This document shows, in pieces, positions 25,829 through 34,473 of a stretch of DNA of 42,094 bases; the first letter of the stretch is position 1; each line of letters opens with the position of its first letter. The position numbers and the translations under genes were made by a program. This DNA is from Bacteroidales bacterium (GTDB lineage Bacteria > Bacteroidota > Bacteroidia > Bacteroidales > VadinHA17): positions 1-42,094 of the forward strand of contig JALONV010000017.1 in the NCBI GenBank assembly GCA_025454755.1, written 5' to 3'. The notes beneath the pieces were generated by a model. That model saw only the letters and a program-made list of their open reading frames with translations. It was not told where the DNA came from and ran no database searches.

Positions 25829-28372
25829 ATGGATTCACAGTTTTCGCAGAGGGTAAAAGATATTCTGGGTTATAGCAAGGAAGAGGCCATAAGGCTGGGT
25901 AACAGTCATATAAGCCCCGAACATCTTTTCCTTGGCATATTGAGGGATGGTGAGGGTGGCGCAATTGATATCCTGTTAAACCAGGGTATCGACCTGATGG
26001 TTCTTAAGGGTTCGCTTGAAAAGAGCATAAAAGTCGAAAGCCCGGTTCCTGTTGCAGATCATGAAGTTCTCCCTCTCCTGCGCAGTACAGAAAAGATACT
26101 TAAGCTTGTATATCTTGAAGCAAAATCGCTTAAAAGCCATGTTATTGAGGCAGAACATCTCCTGCTCGCAATTCTCAAGGATGAAAATGCACTTGTAACA
26201 AGGTTTCTTTCGGAGATGGATGTTGATTACCAGGCGGTAAGGAGAATGGTTGAGACCGGATCCCCCAGTGCCAGGGCCGATTATCCTCGCGATGAAGATG
26301 ATGAAGGTCAGGGATTTGGCACTTCCGGAAAAGGTCAGGGGGGCGCTCCTGCCTCGCAAAAATCATCGTCTGATACACCTGTTCTCGATAATTTCGGGAT
26401 CGACCTCACCAAAGCGGCAGAAGAAGGGAAACTTGATCCTGTGGTCGGAAGGGAACGCGAAATTGAAAGACTGGCACAGATCCTTTCACGCAGGAAAAAG
26501 AACAATCCGGTTCTCATCGGAGAGCCGGGTGTCGGAAAATCTGCAATTGCAGAAGGGCTGGCACTGCGCATAACCAAGAAGAACGTGTCTAGAGTCCTTT
26601 TTAATAAAAGAGTAGTGGCACTTGACCTTGCATCTATTGTAGCCGGAACAAAATACAGAGGTCAGTTCGAAGAGAGAATGAAGGCGATCCTCAATGAACT
26701 GTCCAAGAACGACAATATCATACTTTTCATCGACGAAATACATACAATTGTCGGCGCTGGCGGCGCAACAGGATCCCTTGACGCTGCCAATATGCTTAAA
26801 CCGGCCCTTGCAAGGGGTGAGATCCAGTGCATTGGAGCAACAACTCTTGATGAATACAGGCAGCATATCGAAAAAGACGGAGCTCTCGAAAGAAGATTCC
26901 AGAAGGTGCTTGTGGATCCTACTTCCATTGACGAAACCATAGAGATACTCAAGAATATCAAGGACAGGTACGAAGACCATCACAACGTTACATATACTGA
27001 TGATGCAATCGAAGCCTGCGTTAAACTGACAAACCGCTACATCTCCGACAGGCATCTGCCCGATAAGGCAATTGATGCGCTTGACGAATCAGGCTCAAGA
27101 GTCCATATCTCCAATATTATTGTTCCCGAAAAGATACTGGAGCTGGAGAAGCAGCTGGAAGATGCCAAGAAGGATAAAATGACAGCCGTTAAGAACCAGA
27201 ATTTTGAAAAGGCTGCCAGCTTCAGGGATCGCGAGAAAGATCTTCTTGATATGATAGATCTCGAAAAGAAAAAGTGGGAAAAAGAGCTTGCAGTTAACAG
27301 GGAAACAGTTGATGCCGAGAAGGTTGCAGAGGTAGTTGCAATGATGACAGGCGTTCCTGTACAGCGTATTGCCCAGACGGAAGGTACACGGCTGCTGAAG
27401 ATGGCTGAAGAGCTGAAAGGCAGCGTTATTGGCCAGGATGAAGCCATCCAGAAGGTTGTTAAATCAATACAGAGGAACCGCGCCGGACTTAAGGATCCCA
27501 ATAAACCTATTGGCACTTTTATCTTCCTTGGTCCTACCGGTGTCGGAAAAACCCAGCTTGCAAAAGTTCTTGCCAAGTTTTTATTCGATACCACCGATAA
27601 TCTGGTGAGGATAGATATGAGCGAATACATGGAGAAATTCTCGGTATCGAGGCTCGTCGGTGCACCTCCCGGATATGTAGGATATGAAGAAGGCGGACAA
27701 CTGACTGAAAAAGTGAGAAGAAAACCTTACTCGGTTGTGCTTCTCGATGAAATAGAAAAGGCGCATCCCGATGTATTTCATATCCTTCTTCAGGTTCTCG
27801 ATGAAGGTCAGCTGACTGACAGCCTGGGCCGCAGGATAGACTTCCGCAATACCATTGTGATCCTTACATCGAACATAGGAACGAGGCAGATTACCGAATT
27901 CGGCCATGGCATTGGTTTCGATACCTCCACAAAGAAGGCAACCAGGGATGAACAGGCGAAAAGCATACTGCAAAAAGCCCTTCAGAAGACGTTTGCACCC
28001 GAATTTCTGAACAGGATCGATGATGTTATAATGTTCAATTCCCTTGGCAAAGAAGAGATCAATCAGATCATCGACCTCGAACTTAAAGGTCTGTATGACA
28101 GGGTAAGGTCTCTTGGCTATCAGCTTAAAATAGCGCCGGCTGCCAGAGATTATATAGCAGAAAGAGGATTCGATGCAAACTATGGTGCGAGGCCTCTGAA
28201 AAGAGCCATCCAGAAATATCTTGAAGATCCGATGGCAGAGATACTGATCAAGGCAGGTCCGAGTGACGGCGATGTGATCAATGTGGGATTCGACAGTTCC
28301 AAATCAGAGATAAAGATCAATATCAGGAAGAAGAAAGGTTCGGAGGATAAAGAAGTCGAGGAAGATTCTTAG
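25829..28372 (+). CDS. clpC: ATP-dependent Clp protease ATP-binding subunit ClpC
   Basis: This 847-residue AAA+ unfoldase has two Clp_N repeats (1-145), a Gly-rich linker, AAA-1 (Walker A GEPGVGKS near 230, Walker [10 protein letters not shown]), a UVR-containing middle domain ([17 protein letters not shown] near 455) and AAA-2 (GPTGVGKT near 568, [13 protein letters not shown]). A GIGF loop near 693 provides the ClpP-docking tripeptide. The short UVR middle domain marks ClpC rather than ClpB or ClpA. No clpP, mcsA or mcsB is adjacent. It has a well-formed promoter with a neighbouring dyad. Confidence 0.96.
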   Translation: MDSQFSQRVKDILGYSKEEAIRLGNSHISPEHLFLGILRDGEGGAIDILLNQGIDLMVLKGSLEKSIKVESPVPVADHEVLPLLRSTEKILKLVYLEAKSLKSHVIEAEHLLLAILKDENALVTRFLSEMDVDYQAVRRMVETGSPSARADYPRDEDDEGQGFGTSGKGQGGAPASQKSSSDTPVLDNFGIDLTKAAEEGKLDPVVGREREIERLAQILSRRKKNNPVLIGEPGVGKSAIAEGLALRITKKNVSRVLFNKRVVALDLASIVAGTKYRGQFEERMKAILNELSKNDNIILFIDEIHTIVGAGGATGSLDAANMLKPALARGEIQCIGATTLDEYRQHIEKDGALERRFQKVLVDPTSIDETIEILKNIKDRYEDHHNVTYTDDAIEACVKLTNRYISDRHLPDKAIDALDESGSRVHISNIIVPEKILELEKQLEDAKKDKMTAVKNQNFEKAASFRDREKDLLDMIDLEKKKWEKELAVNRETVDAEKVAEVVAMMTGVPVQRIAQTEGTRLLKMAEELKGSVIGQDEAIQKVVKSIQRNRAGLKDPNKPIGTFIFLGPTGVGKTQLAKVLAKFLFDTTDNLVRIDMSEYMEKFSVSRLVGAPPGYVGYEEGGQLTEKVRRKPYSVVLLDEIEKAHPDVFHILLQVLDEGQLTDSLGRRIDFRNTIVILTSNIGTRQITEFGHGIGFDTSTKKATRDEQAKSILQKALQKTFAPEFLNRIDDVIMFNSLGKEEINQIIDLELKGLYDRVRSLGYQLKIAPAARDYIAERGFDANYGARPLKRAIQKYLEDPMAEILIKAGPSDGDVINVGFDSSKSEIKINIRKKKGSEDKEVEEDS

Positions 28373-28480
28373 AACCCCCGTCCCGCTCTGCGGGACTGCC
28401 CCCTAAAGGGGGCCTGAAGCCTACCATATATTATGATTAGTAATTGATTTTAGCCCCCCTTTAGGGGGGTCTGGGGGGTT
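28373..28480. repeat. C/G-run palindromic element, family B, at the clpC/rimO junction
   Basis: The element starts AACCCCCGTCCCGC directly after the clpC stop and ends TCTGGGGGGTT. It holds hairpins TCCCGC/GCGGGA, GCCCCCT/GGGGGC and GCCCCCCTTTAGGGGGG. Its right end supplies two bases of the rimO stop codon (TAACCCCCC on the minus strand). Lying between convergent genes, it may act as a two-way terminator. A second copy in reverse orientation is at 35345-35438. Confidence 0.75.
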
Positions 28481-29774
28481 AAACAGGTTTCCCAAATAAA
28501 TCAAAATCAGAAGAATGTGTTATCATAACCCGGTAGAAATTACCGGGTTTTAATTTATATTCAACAGGGATAAGGAACTCCTGATCGACTTCAGGGCTGT
28601 CGTATTCAGTCCGGCCGACAAAAAATTTATCCTCCCTCCTGTCGATCAGTACCTTCATTATCTGTCCAACAAGCTTCTCATTCATTTCAGAAGATATGTC
28701 CTGCTGCAATGCCATTATCTCTGAAATACGCGATTGTTTAATACTATCCGGAATTTTATCAACATAATTATTGTATGAGTATGTCCCTTCTTCATGGGAA
28801 TAGGCAAAGACTCCCAGCCTGCCGAAACGGAATTCACTAATAAATCTCTTAAGCTCAAGAAAATCCTTTTGAGTCTCACCAGGATGTCCAACAATCAGTG
28901 TGGTTCTGATAACCGATCCGGGAATTTCATCTTTCAACCTTTTCAGGATCGTTTCTGTCTCTTTCCTGTTGTGAGATCTTTTCATAAGATCAAGCATCCT
29001 GTTGGTGATGTGCTGTATGGGAATATCAATATACCTGCAGATCCTTGGATTATCTCTTATCAGCGGAATTATCTCAGCAGGGAAATTTGCAGGATACAGA
29101 TAGTGCAGTCTTATCCACTCAAATGATTCAATTTTAAGAAGTTCCCTGATCAGTCCAGGAAGCATCTGTTTCTTATAGAGATCAAGGCCGTAATAGCTGA
29201 GATCCTGGGCAATAAGGATCAATTCCCTGACACCTGCGCCGGCAAGCAGTTTTGCTTCTTCGACCACCTCGTCTACAGGCCTGGATATGCATTTCCCTCT
29301 TATCGCGGGTATTGCACAGAATGAGCAGCTTCTGTCGCACCCTTCCGACACCTTCAACCAGGCATAATGCCCAGGAGTGGTGAGGCTTCTCTCAACCGAA
29401 AGATCATTCCTGTATTTAAGCCCGATTTCAGCCAGTATTCCTGACATGTCATGAACTCCAAAGTATCTGTTCACCTCAGGGATCTCTTTTTTAAGTTCAT
29501 CCATGTATCTTTCTGAAAGACAACCCATAACGTACAGATTATCAATTCTTCCGGCTTTCTTTGCGCGGACAAACCTGAGAATTGTGCCGATACTTTCCTC
29601 CTTGGCATCGTTAATGAATCCGCAGGTGTTTATTATTACGGTACCTGCAGAATAATCATCAGAATCGTGCATTATTGTGAATCCGCCTTTTTCAATCTGA
29701 CGGAGCAATTTCTCAGAATCGACTACATTCTTTGAGCACCCGAGGGTGACTATGTTGATTTTCTTTCGGTTCAT
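28479..29774 (-). CDS. rimO: Ribosomal protein S12 methylthiotransferase RimO
   Basis: The 431-residue radical-SAM enzyme binds two Fe-S clusters: Cys13, Cys51 and Cys85 in the N-terminal MTTase domain, and Cys146-x3-Cys150-x2-Cys153 in the radical-SAM domain. A C-terminal TRAM domain follows (KVLIDRREDKFFVGRTEYDSPEVDQE). It adds a methylthio group to the conserved Asp of ribosomal protein S12. The start overlaps the ftsY stop (TGATG), so translation is coupled. The stop codon is formed by the adjacent repeat. Confidence 0.95.
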   Translation of the reverse strand: MNRKKINIVTLGCSKNVVDSEKLLRQIEKGGFTIMHDSDDYSAGTVIINTCGFINDAKEESIGTILRFVRAKKAGRIDNLYVMGCLSERYMDELKKEIPEVNRYFGVHDMSGILAEIGLKYRNDLSVERSLTTPGHYAWLKVSEGCDRSCSFCAIPAIRGKCISRPVDEVVEEAKLLAGAGVRELILIAQDLSYYGLDLYKKQMLPGLIRELLKIESFEWIRLHYLYPANFPAEIIPLIRDNPRICRYIDIPIQHITNRMLDLMKRSHNRKETETILKRLKDEIPGSVIRTTLIVGHPGETQKDFLELKRFISEFRFGRLGVFAYSHEEGTYSYNNYVDKIPDSIKQSRISEIMALQQDISSEMNEKLVGQIMKVLIDRREDKFFVGRTEYDSPEVDQEFLIPVEYKLKPGNFYRVMITHSSDFDLFGKPV

Positions 29775-30724
29775 CAGCTGAACAGGGAATCGACAAATTC
29801 CACACGGTTGAAGATTTGCAGGTCTGTCATCTTTTCACCGATGCCGATATATTTGACAGGTATCCTGAACTGGTCAGAAATTCCAATTACCACTCCTCCT
29901 TTTGCAGTTCCGTCGAGTTTTGTGATGGCTATGGCGGTTACATCGGTGGCAGCAGTAAACTGTTTTGCCTGTTCGAAAGCATTTTGTCCTGTAGAGCCGT
30001 CGAGAACAAGAAGAACCTCCTGTGGTGCACCCGGAAGAACCTTTTCCATTACACGTTTTATCTTTGATAGTTCTGTCATGAGATTTATTTTGTTGTGCAA
30101 TCTTCCGGCAGTGTCGATGATGACAACATCATATCCTCCTGCGACACCTGATTTTACAGTGTCATAAGCAACTGAGGCCGGATCTGATCCCATTTTCTGT
30201 TTGATCACCGGAACACCGGTCCTGTCGCCCCAGATCTGGAGCTGTTCTATTGCTGCTGCCCTGAAGGTATCTGCTGCTCCCAGCAGAACCTTTTTTCCTG
30301 CCTGCTTGTACTGATACGCAAGCTTAGCTATTGTGGTAGTCTTGCCTGATCCGTTCACACCGACAATCATTATTACATGGGGTGCAGTATCAAGATTCAG
30401 AGAGAAGCCGGTTTCGTTTCCGGCGTTATTATCTTCAAGCAGTGCAACGATCTCTTCTTTGAGGATCTTGTTCAGCTCACTGGTATTCAGGTACTTTTCT
30501 TTTGCAACACGAGCCTCAATCCGCTCTATGATCCTGATCGTAGTAGATACGCCGACGTCGGATGATACCAGAACCTCTTCGAGATTATCGAGGACCTCTT
30601 CGTCGACCTTTGATTTTCCAACGACAGCCCTGGATAGCTTTACAAAAACCGATTCCTTGGTCTTTTCAAGTCCCTTGTTCAGGCTCTCCTTGTTCTCTCT
30701 CGTAAAAAATCCCGGCCAGGCCAT
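29774..30724 (-). CDS. ftsY: Signal recognition particle receptor FtsY
   Basis: This 316-residue protein has the SRP54-type N domain (10-95) and G domain: GVNGSGKTT (122-130), DTFRAAA, DTAGRLHN, TKLDGTAKGG and a C-terminal GIGEKMTDL. The acidic A domain of E. coli FtsY is absent, so this is the short NG form. It guides SRP-ribosome complexes to the translocon. A strong terminator separates it from the ribosomal gene cluster upstream, so its expression must come from readthrough or a promoter in the 78-base gap. Confidence 0.96.
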   Translation of the reverse strand: MAWPGFFTRENKESLNKGLEKTKESVFVKLSRAVVGKSKVDEEVLDNLEEVLVSSDVGVSTTIRIIERIEARVAKEKYLNTSELNKILKEEIVALLEDNNAGNETGFSLNLDTAPHVIMIVGVNGSGKTTTIAKLAYQYKQAGKKVLLGAADTFRAAAIEQLQIWGDRTGVPVIKQKMGSDPASVAYDTVKSGVAGGYDVVIIDTAGRLHNKINLMTELSKIKRVMEKVLPGAPQEVLLVLDGSTGQNAFEQAKQFTAATDVTAIAITKLDGTAKGGVVIGISDQFRIPVKYIGIGEKMTDLQIFNRVEFVDSLFS

Positions 30725-30752
30725 TTTACTGATAATTAATGTAAGATAAATA

Positions 30753-30786
30753 AAAATAGGGACATGTTATGGCATGTCCCTATTTT
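30753..30786 (-). terminator. Intrinsic terminator after the rpmB-rpmG-DUF4295 cluster
   Basis: AAAATAGGGACATG and its perfect complement form a 14-bp stem around a 6-base loop (TTATGG on the plus strand). The AT-rich stem ends give a T run on both strands. It lies 16 bases after the DUF4295 stop on the minus strand. Confidence 0.85.
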
Positions 30787-30802
30787 GAGGCTTATCTGAT
30801 AT

Positions 30803-30955
30803 TTAGTTCTTAAAGAAGTCCTTGATATGGTCGTTATGGACAATACCTTCCTTGAACTGGTAAGCACCGGTCTTATCCGATTTCATCATCTTGATGCATT
30901 TCGTAAAAGTTTTACCTGATCCGATCTTTAGTGTTGCAACAACTTTCTTTGCCAT
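30803..30955 (-). CDS. DUF4295 family protein, ribosome-linked small basic protein
   Basis: A 50-residue frame starts MAKKVVATLKIGSGKTFTKC and ends KDFFKN. It matches DUF4295, a small basic Bacteroidota family found next to rpmG and rpmB; I identify it by recalled sequence pattern and position. It follows rpmG by 12 bases and is followed by a strong terminator, so it is the last gene of the ribosomal protein unit. The role is unknown; a ribosomal or ribosome-assembly function is suggested by context. Confidence 0.88.
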   Translation of the reverse strand: MAKKVVATLKIGSGKTFTKCIKMMKSDKTGAYQFKEGIVHNDHIKDFFKN

Positions 30956-30967
30956 GGTATGATTTTT

Positions 30968-31153
30968 TTACTTTATTTCCCTGTGAAGTGTGTATTTCTT
31001 GAGGAAAGGATTGTATTTCTTTCTCTCGATTCTGTCAGGAGTATTTTTCCTGTTCTTCGTTGTGATATATCTCGACATTCCCGGAACGCCGCTTTCCTTT
31101 TGTTCGGTGCATTCGAGAATAATCTGCTGTCTGTTGCCTTTTGCCTTTGCCAT
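30968..31153 (-). CDS. rpmG: 50S ribosomal protein L33
   Basis: The 61-residue basic protein has the L33 signature ([42 protein letters not shown]). The CXXC pairs of the zinc-binding form are missing, with one Cys only, so this is the zinc-independent type. It lies 12 bases after rpmB and 12 bases before DUF4295. Confidence 0.96.
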   Translation of the reverse strand: MAKAKGNRQQIILECTEQKESGVPGMSRYITTKNRKNTPDRIERKKYNPFLKKYTLHREIK

Positions 31154-31165
31154 TTTTTGCTTTTA

Positions 31166-31408
31166 TTAATAGTTCACAATGTACCCCTTTTCCTTAGCTT
31201 CCTTCAGAGCTGCTGTAAGCCCCTTCTTGCTTATCAGGCGAATTCCTGCAGCTGATATTTTCAGTGAGATCCACCGCTCTTCTTCGGGCAGGTAATATCT
31301 TTTCACAAAAAGATTAGGATAGAATTTTCTCTTGGTCCTTCTTTTTGAATGCGATACGTTATTTCCTACCATCGCCTTCTTCCCTGTAACCTGACATACT
31401 TTTGACAT
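31166..31408 (-). CDS. rpmB: 50S ribosomal protein L28
   Basis: The 80-residue protein shows the L28 start ([20 protein letters not shown]) and the basic [13 protein letters not shown] stretch. The frame is open 27 codons further upstream, but the ATG at 31408 matches the family start and the promoter lies inside that extension. First gene of the rpmB-rpmG-DUF4295 unit. Confidence 0.96.
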   Translation of the reverse strand: MSKVCQVTGKKAMVGNNVSHSKRRTKRKFYPNLFVKRYYLPEEERWISLKISAAGIRLISKKGLTAALKEAKEKGYIVNY

Positions 31409-31458
31409 TGGTATTCTATTTATCCGAGTTCTGAAATAATGCTTTTTAAAACGAAGCG

Positions 31459-31490
31459 CAAAATACGTGATTTTTATCTGATTAACCAAA
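31459..31490 (-). promoter_or_regulatory. Promoter of the rpmB unit
   Basis: On the minus strand TTTG (31487-31490), a 21-base spacer and TATTTTG (31459-31465) closely match the Bacteroidota consensus, with one base fewer in the -7 box. The rpmB ATG is 50 bases downstream. Confidence 0.55.
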
Positions 31491-31531
31491 AAAATGCTAT
31501 ACTTTTTTTCAACACCGGGAATGTTAAAATC

Positions 31532-32773
31532 TTACCGGCCTGAAATCTCTTTCCAGAGAAGGTGAAGGGCTGCAACAGAAAATCGGTTTATGTTGGTGAC
31601 CCTGTCGGTACCGTACCTTAATCTTAAAGCCCTGGTTCCTGTCTCTGAAGAGACTGCAATCCAGACAGTTCCGACAGGTTTTTCTTCGGTTCCTCCATCC
31701 GGTCCGGCGATACCTGAAGTAGCAAGTGAATAGTCGGCTTTTAACAATTTCCTCGCTCCCACTGCCATCTGTTCTACGGTCTCCCTGCTTACCGCACCAT
31801 GCTTTTCAAGTGTGCCGGCCGATACGCCAAGAACATTCTTTTTTACTGAGTTGTCATATGCTATTACCGATCCTTTATAATACACTGAGCTTCCCGGGAT
31901 GCTGGTCAGCATTGAGGCTATTTTCCCGCCTGTGCAACTTTCAGCAGTACAGACCGTAGTTCCTCTCTCTTTTAGTAGCCTGCCGACTGCAGCTTCAAAA
32001 AGCTCTTCGTCTTCACCATATATCAACTCCGGAATAATCTTATATAGTTTCCTGACGTTCTGCTGTAAAAGATTCTCCAGCAATTGTTTATCTGGTCCGG
32101 TCGCAGTAAGCCGCAATTTAATTATTCCATATGCAGGAAGATAGGCGAGTTTAATTTCCTCGGGAAGGGCCTCCTCAAACCCCTTGAGTATCTCAGCAAG
32201 ACTTGATTCACCGATTCCATAAGTCATGATATTTTTATGAATGATCAACTGCGAAGAGAACCTTTTTTTTAGTTCAGGGATTACATTTTCATACATGATA
32301 TATTTCATTTCCTGAGGAACACCTGGCATTGAAACGAATATTGTCTTATCTTTTTCGAACCACATTCCCGGTGCTGTGCCTGCTGCGTTTTTCAGCACCC
32401 TGCAAGTTTCAGGCACCTCTGCCTGCCTGCGGTTGTTCTCATTCATCGGCCAGTTACGCTGTTTATACATCTCTTCGATCATATCGAGTACTTCCCGGCT
32501 GGTTACCAGTTTTGTGCTGAAGAATTCACAGAGAGTTTGTTTGGTGATATCATCGCTTGTCGGGCCAAGGCCGCCGGTAATTAGTACTATATCTGATTTC
32601 CCTGATACTTCAGCCAGTGTATTAAGAATGTCTTCACGGCGGTCGTGTATTGATATCCTGCGGCAGACATCAAATCCCAGTTTGCTGAGTTCAGCGCCTA
32701 TCCAGGCAGAGTTTGTATCGACAGTCTGGCCGATCAGTAGTTCATCGCCGATGGTGATTATTTGAGCCTTCAT
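31532..32773 (-). CDS. cinA: CinA family protein (nicotinamide mononucleotide deamidase / competence-damage protein)
   Basis: The 413-residue protein joins an N-terminal MoCF-like domain (GDELLIGQTVDTNSAWIG, TGGLGPTSDD) with a C-terminal CinA/PncC domain (CTAESCTGGKIASMLTSIPGSS, SGIAGPDGGTEEKPVGTVWI). PncC activity removes the amide of NMN in NAD recycling; the N-terminal part may act as an ADP-ribose pyrophosphatase. A 47-codon open extension upstream runs through a repeat and looks unlike the family, so the ATG at 32773 (MKAQIITIGDE) is chosen; 32779 is also possible. Confidence 0.93.
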   Translation of the reverse strand: MKAQIITIGDELLIGQTVDTNSAWIGAELSKLGFDVCRRISIHDRREDILNTLAEVSGKSDIVLITGGLGPTSDDITKQTLCEFFSTKLVTSREVLDMIEEMYKQRNWPMNENNRRQAEVPETCRVLKNAAGTAPGMWFEKDKTIFVSMPGVPQEMKYIMYENVIPELKKRFSSQLIIHKNIMTYGIGESSLAEILKGFEEALPEEIKLAYLPAYGIIKLRLTATGPDKQLLENLLQQNVRKLYKIIPELIYGEDEELFEAAVGRLLKERGTTVCTAESCTGGKIASMLTSIPGSSVYYKGSVIAYDNSVKKNVLGVSAGTLEKHGAVSRETVEQMAVGARKLLKADYSLATSGIAGPDGGTEEKPVGTVWIAVSSETGTRALRLRYGTDRVTNINRFSVAALHLLWKEISGR

Positions 32774-32803
32774 GGACATAGATGCAAAACTATAAGAAAA
32801 AGA

Positions 32804-32927
32804 CCCTCCTTCGCCAAGGCTACGGACTTCGTCCGACGTAGCGGACTCTGTCCAGCGAAGTCGGAGGGTAAGATACTCCTTCGCTACATCCTTCGCTAAA
32901 GCTACGGATGTCAATGAAAGCTACGGA
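32804..32927. repeat. Complex palindromic repeat upstream of cinA
   Basis: The stretch is built from variants of TACGGA and CTTCGC units. Its outer arms CCCTCCTTCGC and GCGAAGTCGGAGGG pair around an inner ACTTCGTCC hairpin (about 32804-32866); a second set (CTCCTTCGCTAC...AAAGCTACGGAG) follows. The CCTTCGCTACGCTGC core inside the repeat at 9421-9549 is similar. It lies between cinA and tRNA-Gly. Confidence 0.65.
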
Positions 32928-32933
32928 GCATGA

Positions 32934-33007
<74 letters not shown>

Positions 33008-33025
33008 ATCGTTTATTTCAGCCTG

Positions 33026-33033
33026 TAAAAGTA
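33026..33033 (-). promoter_or_regulatory. -7-like box before tRNA-Gly
   Basis: On the minus strand it reads TACTTTTA, one mismatch from TAnnTTTG, 18 bases before the tRNA start. Confidence 0.3.
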
Positions 33034-33065
33034 CTAAATTGAAATTATTCTTCAAACAACCTGGA

Positions 33066-33137
33066 GCCTCCAATGGGACTCGAACCCACGACCTGCTCAT
33101 TACGAATGAGCTGCTCTACCAACTGAGCTAAGGAGGC
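33066..33137 (-). tRNA. tRNA-Thr(CGT)
   Basis: The 72-nt cloverleaf has acceptor GCCTCCT/TGGAGGC (last pair mismatched), D arm GCTC...GAGC, anticodon stem GCTCA/TGAGC with loop TTCGTAA (anticodon CGT), and T arm with GTTCGAGTC. The following bases are TCCA, so the discriminator and CCA are encoded at 33062-33065. Confidence 0.95.
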
Positions 33138-33150
33138 ATTTTCTAAATCG

Positions 33151-33158
33151 CAAATATA
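33151..33158 (-). promoter_or_regulatory. -7 box of tRNA-Thr
   Basis: On the minus strand it reads TATATTTG, a full match to TAnnTTTG, 14 bases before the tRNA. Confidence 0.5.
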
Positions 33159-33170
33159 ATAAAAAGCAAT

Positions 33171-33240
33171 AAAGGCTGTAAAGGCTGTAAAGGCTTTAAT
33201 AGCTATATAGCCTCTAAAGCCTCTACAGCCTCTAAAGCCT
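33171..33240. terminator. Imperfect palindrome of AGGCTGTAA units after the M48 gene
   Basis: Three AAAGGCTgt units on the left face three AGCCTCTAaag units on the right around TAATAGCTATATAG. Together they form a long imperfect stem starting 3 bases past the M48 protease stop. It is likely a transcription end or a dispersed repeat; no T run follows it. Confidence 0.45.
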
Positions 33241-33243
33241 TCT

Positions 33244-34473
33244 TCATGGTTCCAATTTTTCCAACCTCTGAAGCAAAGGAGGATGTGAATAATGGAAAAA
33301 CACGTATGCCGGATGGGGCAGCATATTTGAGAGATTCCTGACCGACAGCTTTTTGAGAGCATCGGCAAGATATGAAGGATTATAGTTTTCCTTCACGAAC
33401 CTGTCGGCTGAAAACTCATTCCTCCGTGAAACAACATTGGAAACAAGTCCTATTATAAGCGACAATGGACTGTACAGGATGCCAAATACAATAAGTCCCA
33501 GATGGAAACTTGGCTGCTCAGCTCCCAGGGCCTGTGACAGGTGTGGATTATTTACGACCAGTGAAAATAGAAAAAGCATTAGTCCGGTTATGATGAATGA
33601 GGAGAGCATCATCAGGAGTACATGATGTTTCTTAAAGTGTCCAATCTCATGACCGAGCACTGCAACTATCTCTTCTTCTGAGAGTTCCTTCATCAATGTG
33701 TCGTACAGTACAATTCTTTTCTTGGGGCCAAAACCTGAAAAGTAAGCATTACTTTTAGTGCTTCTTTTCGAACCGTCGATTACAAATATATTCTTCAATC
33801 TGAATCCTGCCTTTCCTGCGAATTCCTCAATTTTTTGTCTCAGAGTACCCTCTTCCAGCGGAGTTTGCTTGTTGAAGAGAGGTACTATAAGCTCTGAATA
33901 GAAGAAATTCATGAAAACAGTAAACACGGTAATCAGCCCCCATGCGTAGAGCCAGAAAAGAGCACCGGTCTTATAGTAGAACCATGTTATCAGACCGAGG
34001 ACAGGTGTTCCTACCAATATTGCCAGGAACCACGATTTAATATGATCGGTAATGAATGTCCTGATTTTCATGGTATTGAATCCGTATTTCTTCTCAATTA
34101 CGAATGTATCGTACCAGCTGAACGGGATATTTATTACATCGGAGGCAAATCCTATAATAGCAAAAAATATAAGGGAGATGATGACAAGGTTCACAGTAAT
34201 GCTTCTTGCTGCGCTGTCAACCAGGGAGAAGCCGCCCGCAACGATCATCACCAGGATGACAAACAGGTTGAATAGTGACGACCAGAATCCGAGCCTGTCA
34301 TTATCCTTGTTATAAAGCTGTGATTTCCTGTAATCTTCCTCGGGACATATTCCCTGCAGTTTTTCAGGGAGTCTGTCGGACCACATTTTTTTGTTGAGAT
34401 GCTCAAGGTACCTTTCAAGAAGGAAGCCTGCAACGGGAATTATAATTATCAGTATGAAAATGGTATTGAACAT
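33244..34473 (-). CDS. M48 family (Ste24-like) membrane metalloprotease
   Basis: This 409-residue membrane protein has the zinc motif HEIGH (His275, Glu276, His279) and third ligand Glu353 in NEFSAD. Several hydrophobic segments lie on both sides (about 1-20, 65-115, 148-195, 285-310, 325-350). Length and the DTFVIEKKYGFNTM region (122-135) fit the CAAX prenyl protease 1 (Ste24) branch rather than short HtpX. Bacteria lack prenylated CAAX proteins in general, so it probably works in membrane protein quality control. It follows fabG on the same strand. Confidence 0.92.
   Translation of the reverse strand: MFNTIFILIIIIPVAGFLLERYLEHLNKKMWSDRLPEKLQGICPEEDYRKSQLYNKDNDRLGFWSSLFNLFVILVMIVAGGFSLVDSAARSITVNLVIISLIFFAIIGFASDVINIPFSWYDTFVIEKKYGFNTMKIRTFITDHIKSWFLAILVGTPVLGLITWFYYKTGALFWLYAWGLITVFTVFMNFFYSELIVPLFNKQTPLEEGTLRQKIEEFAGKAGFRLKNIFVIDGSKRSTKSNAYFSGFGPKKRIVLYDTLMKELSEEEIVAVLGHEIGHFKKHHVLLMMLSSFIITGLMLFLFSLVVNNPHLSQALGAEQPSFHLGLIVFGILYSPLSLIIGLVSNVVSRRNEFSADRFVKENYNPSYLADALKKLSVRNLSNMLPHPAYVFFHYSHPPLLQRLEKLEP

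Noticed and set aside
32774-32914. In-frame 47-codon extension of cinA
   Set aside because: It is encoded mostly by the repeat at 32804-32927; MKAQIITIGDE is the normal family start.
33045-33368. 107-codon minus-strand frame across tRNA-Thr and the palindrome at 33171-33240
   Set aside because: It reads through a tRNA gene and a repeat; the peptide is repeat-derived.
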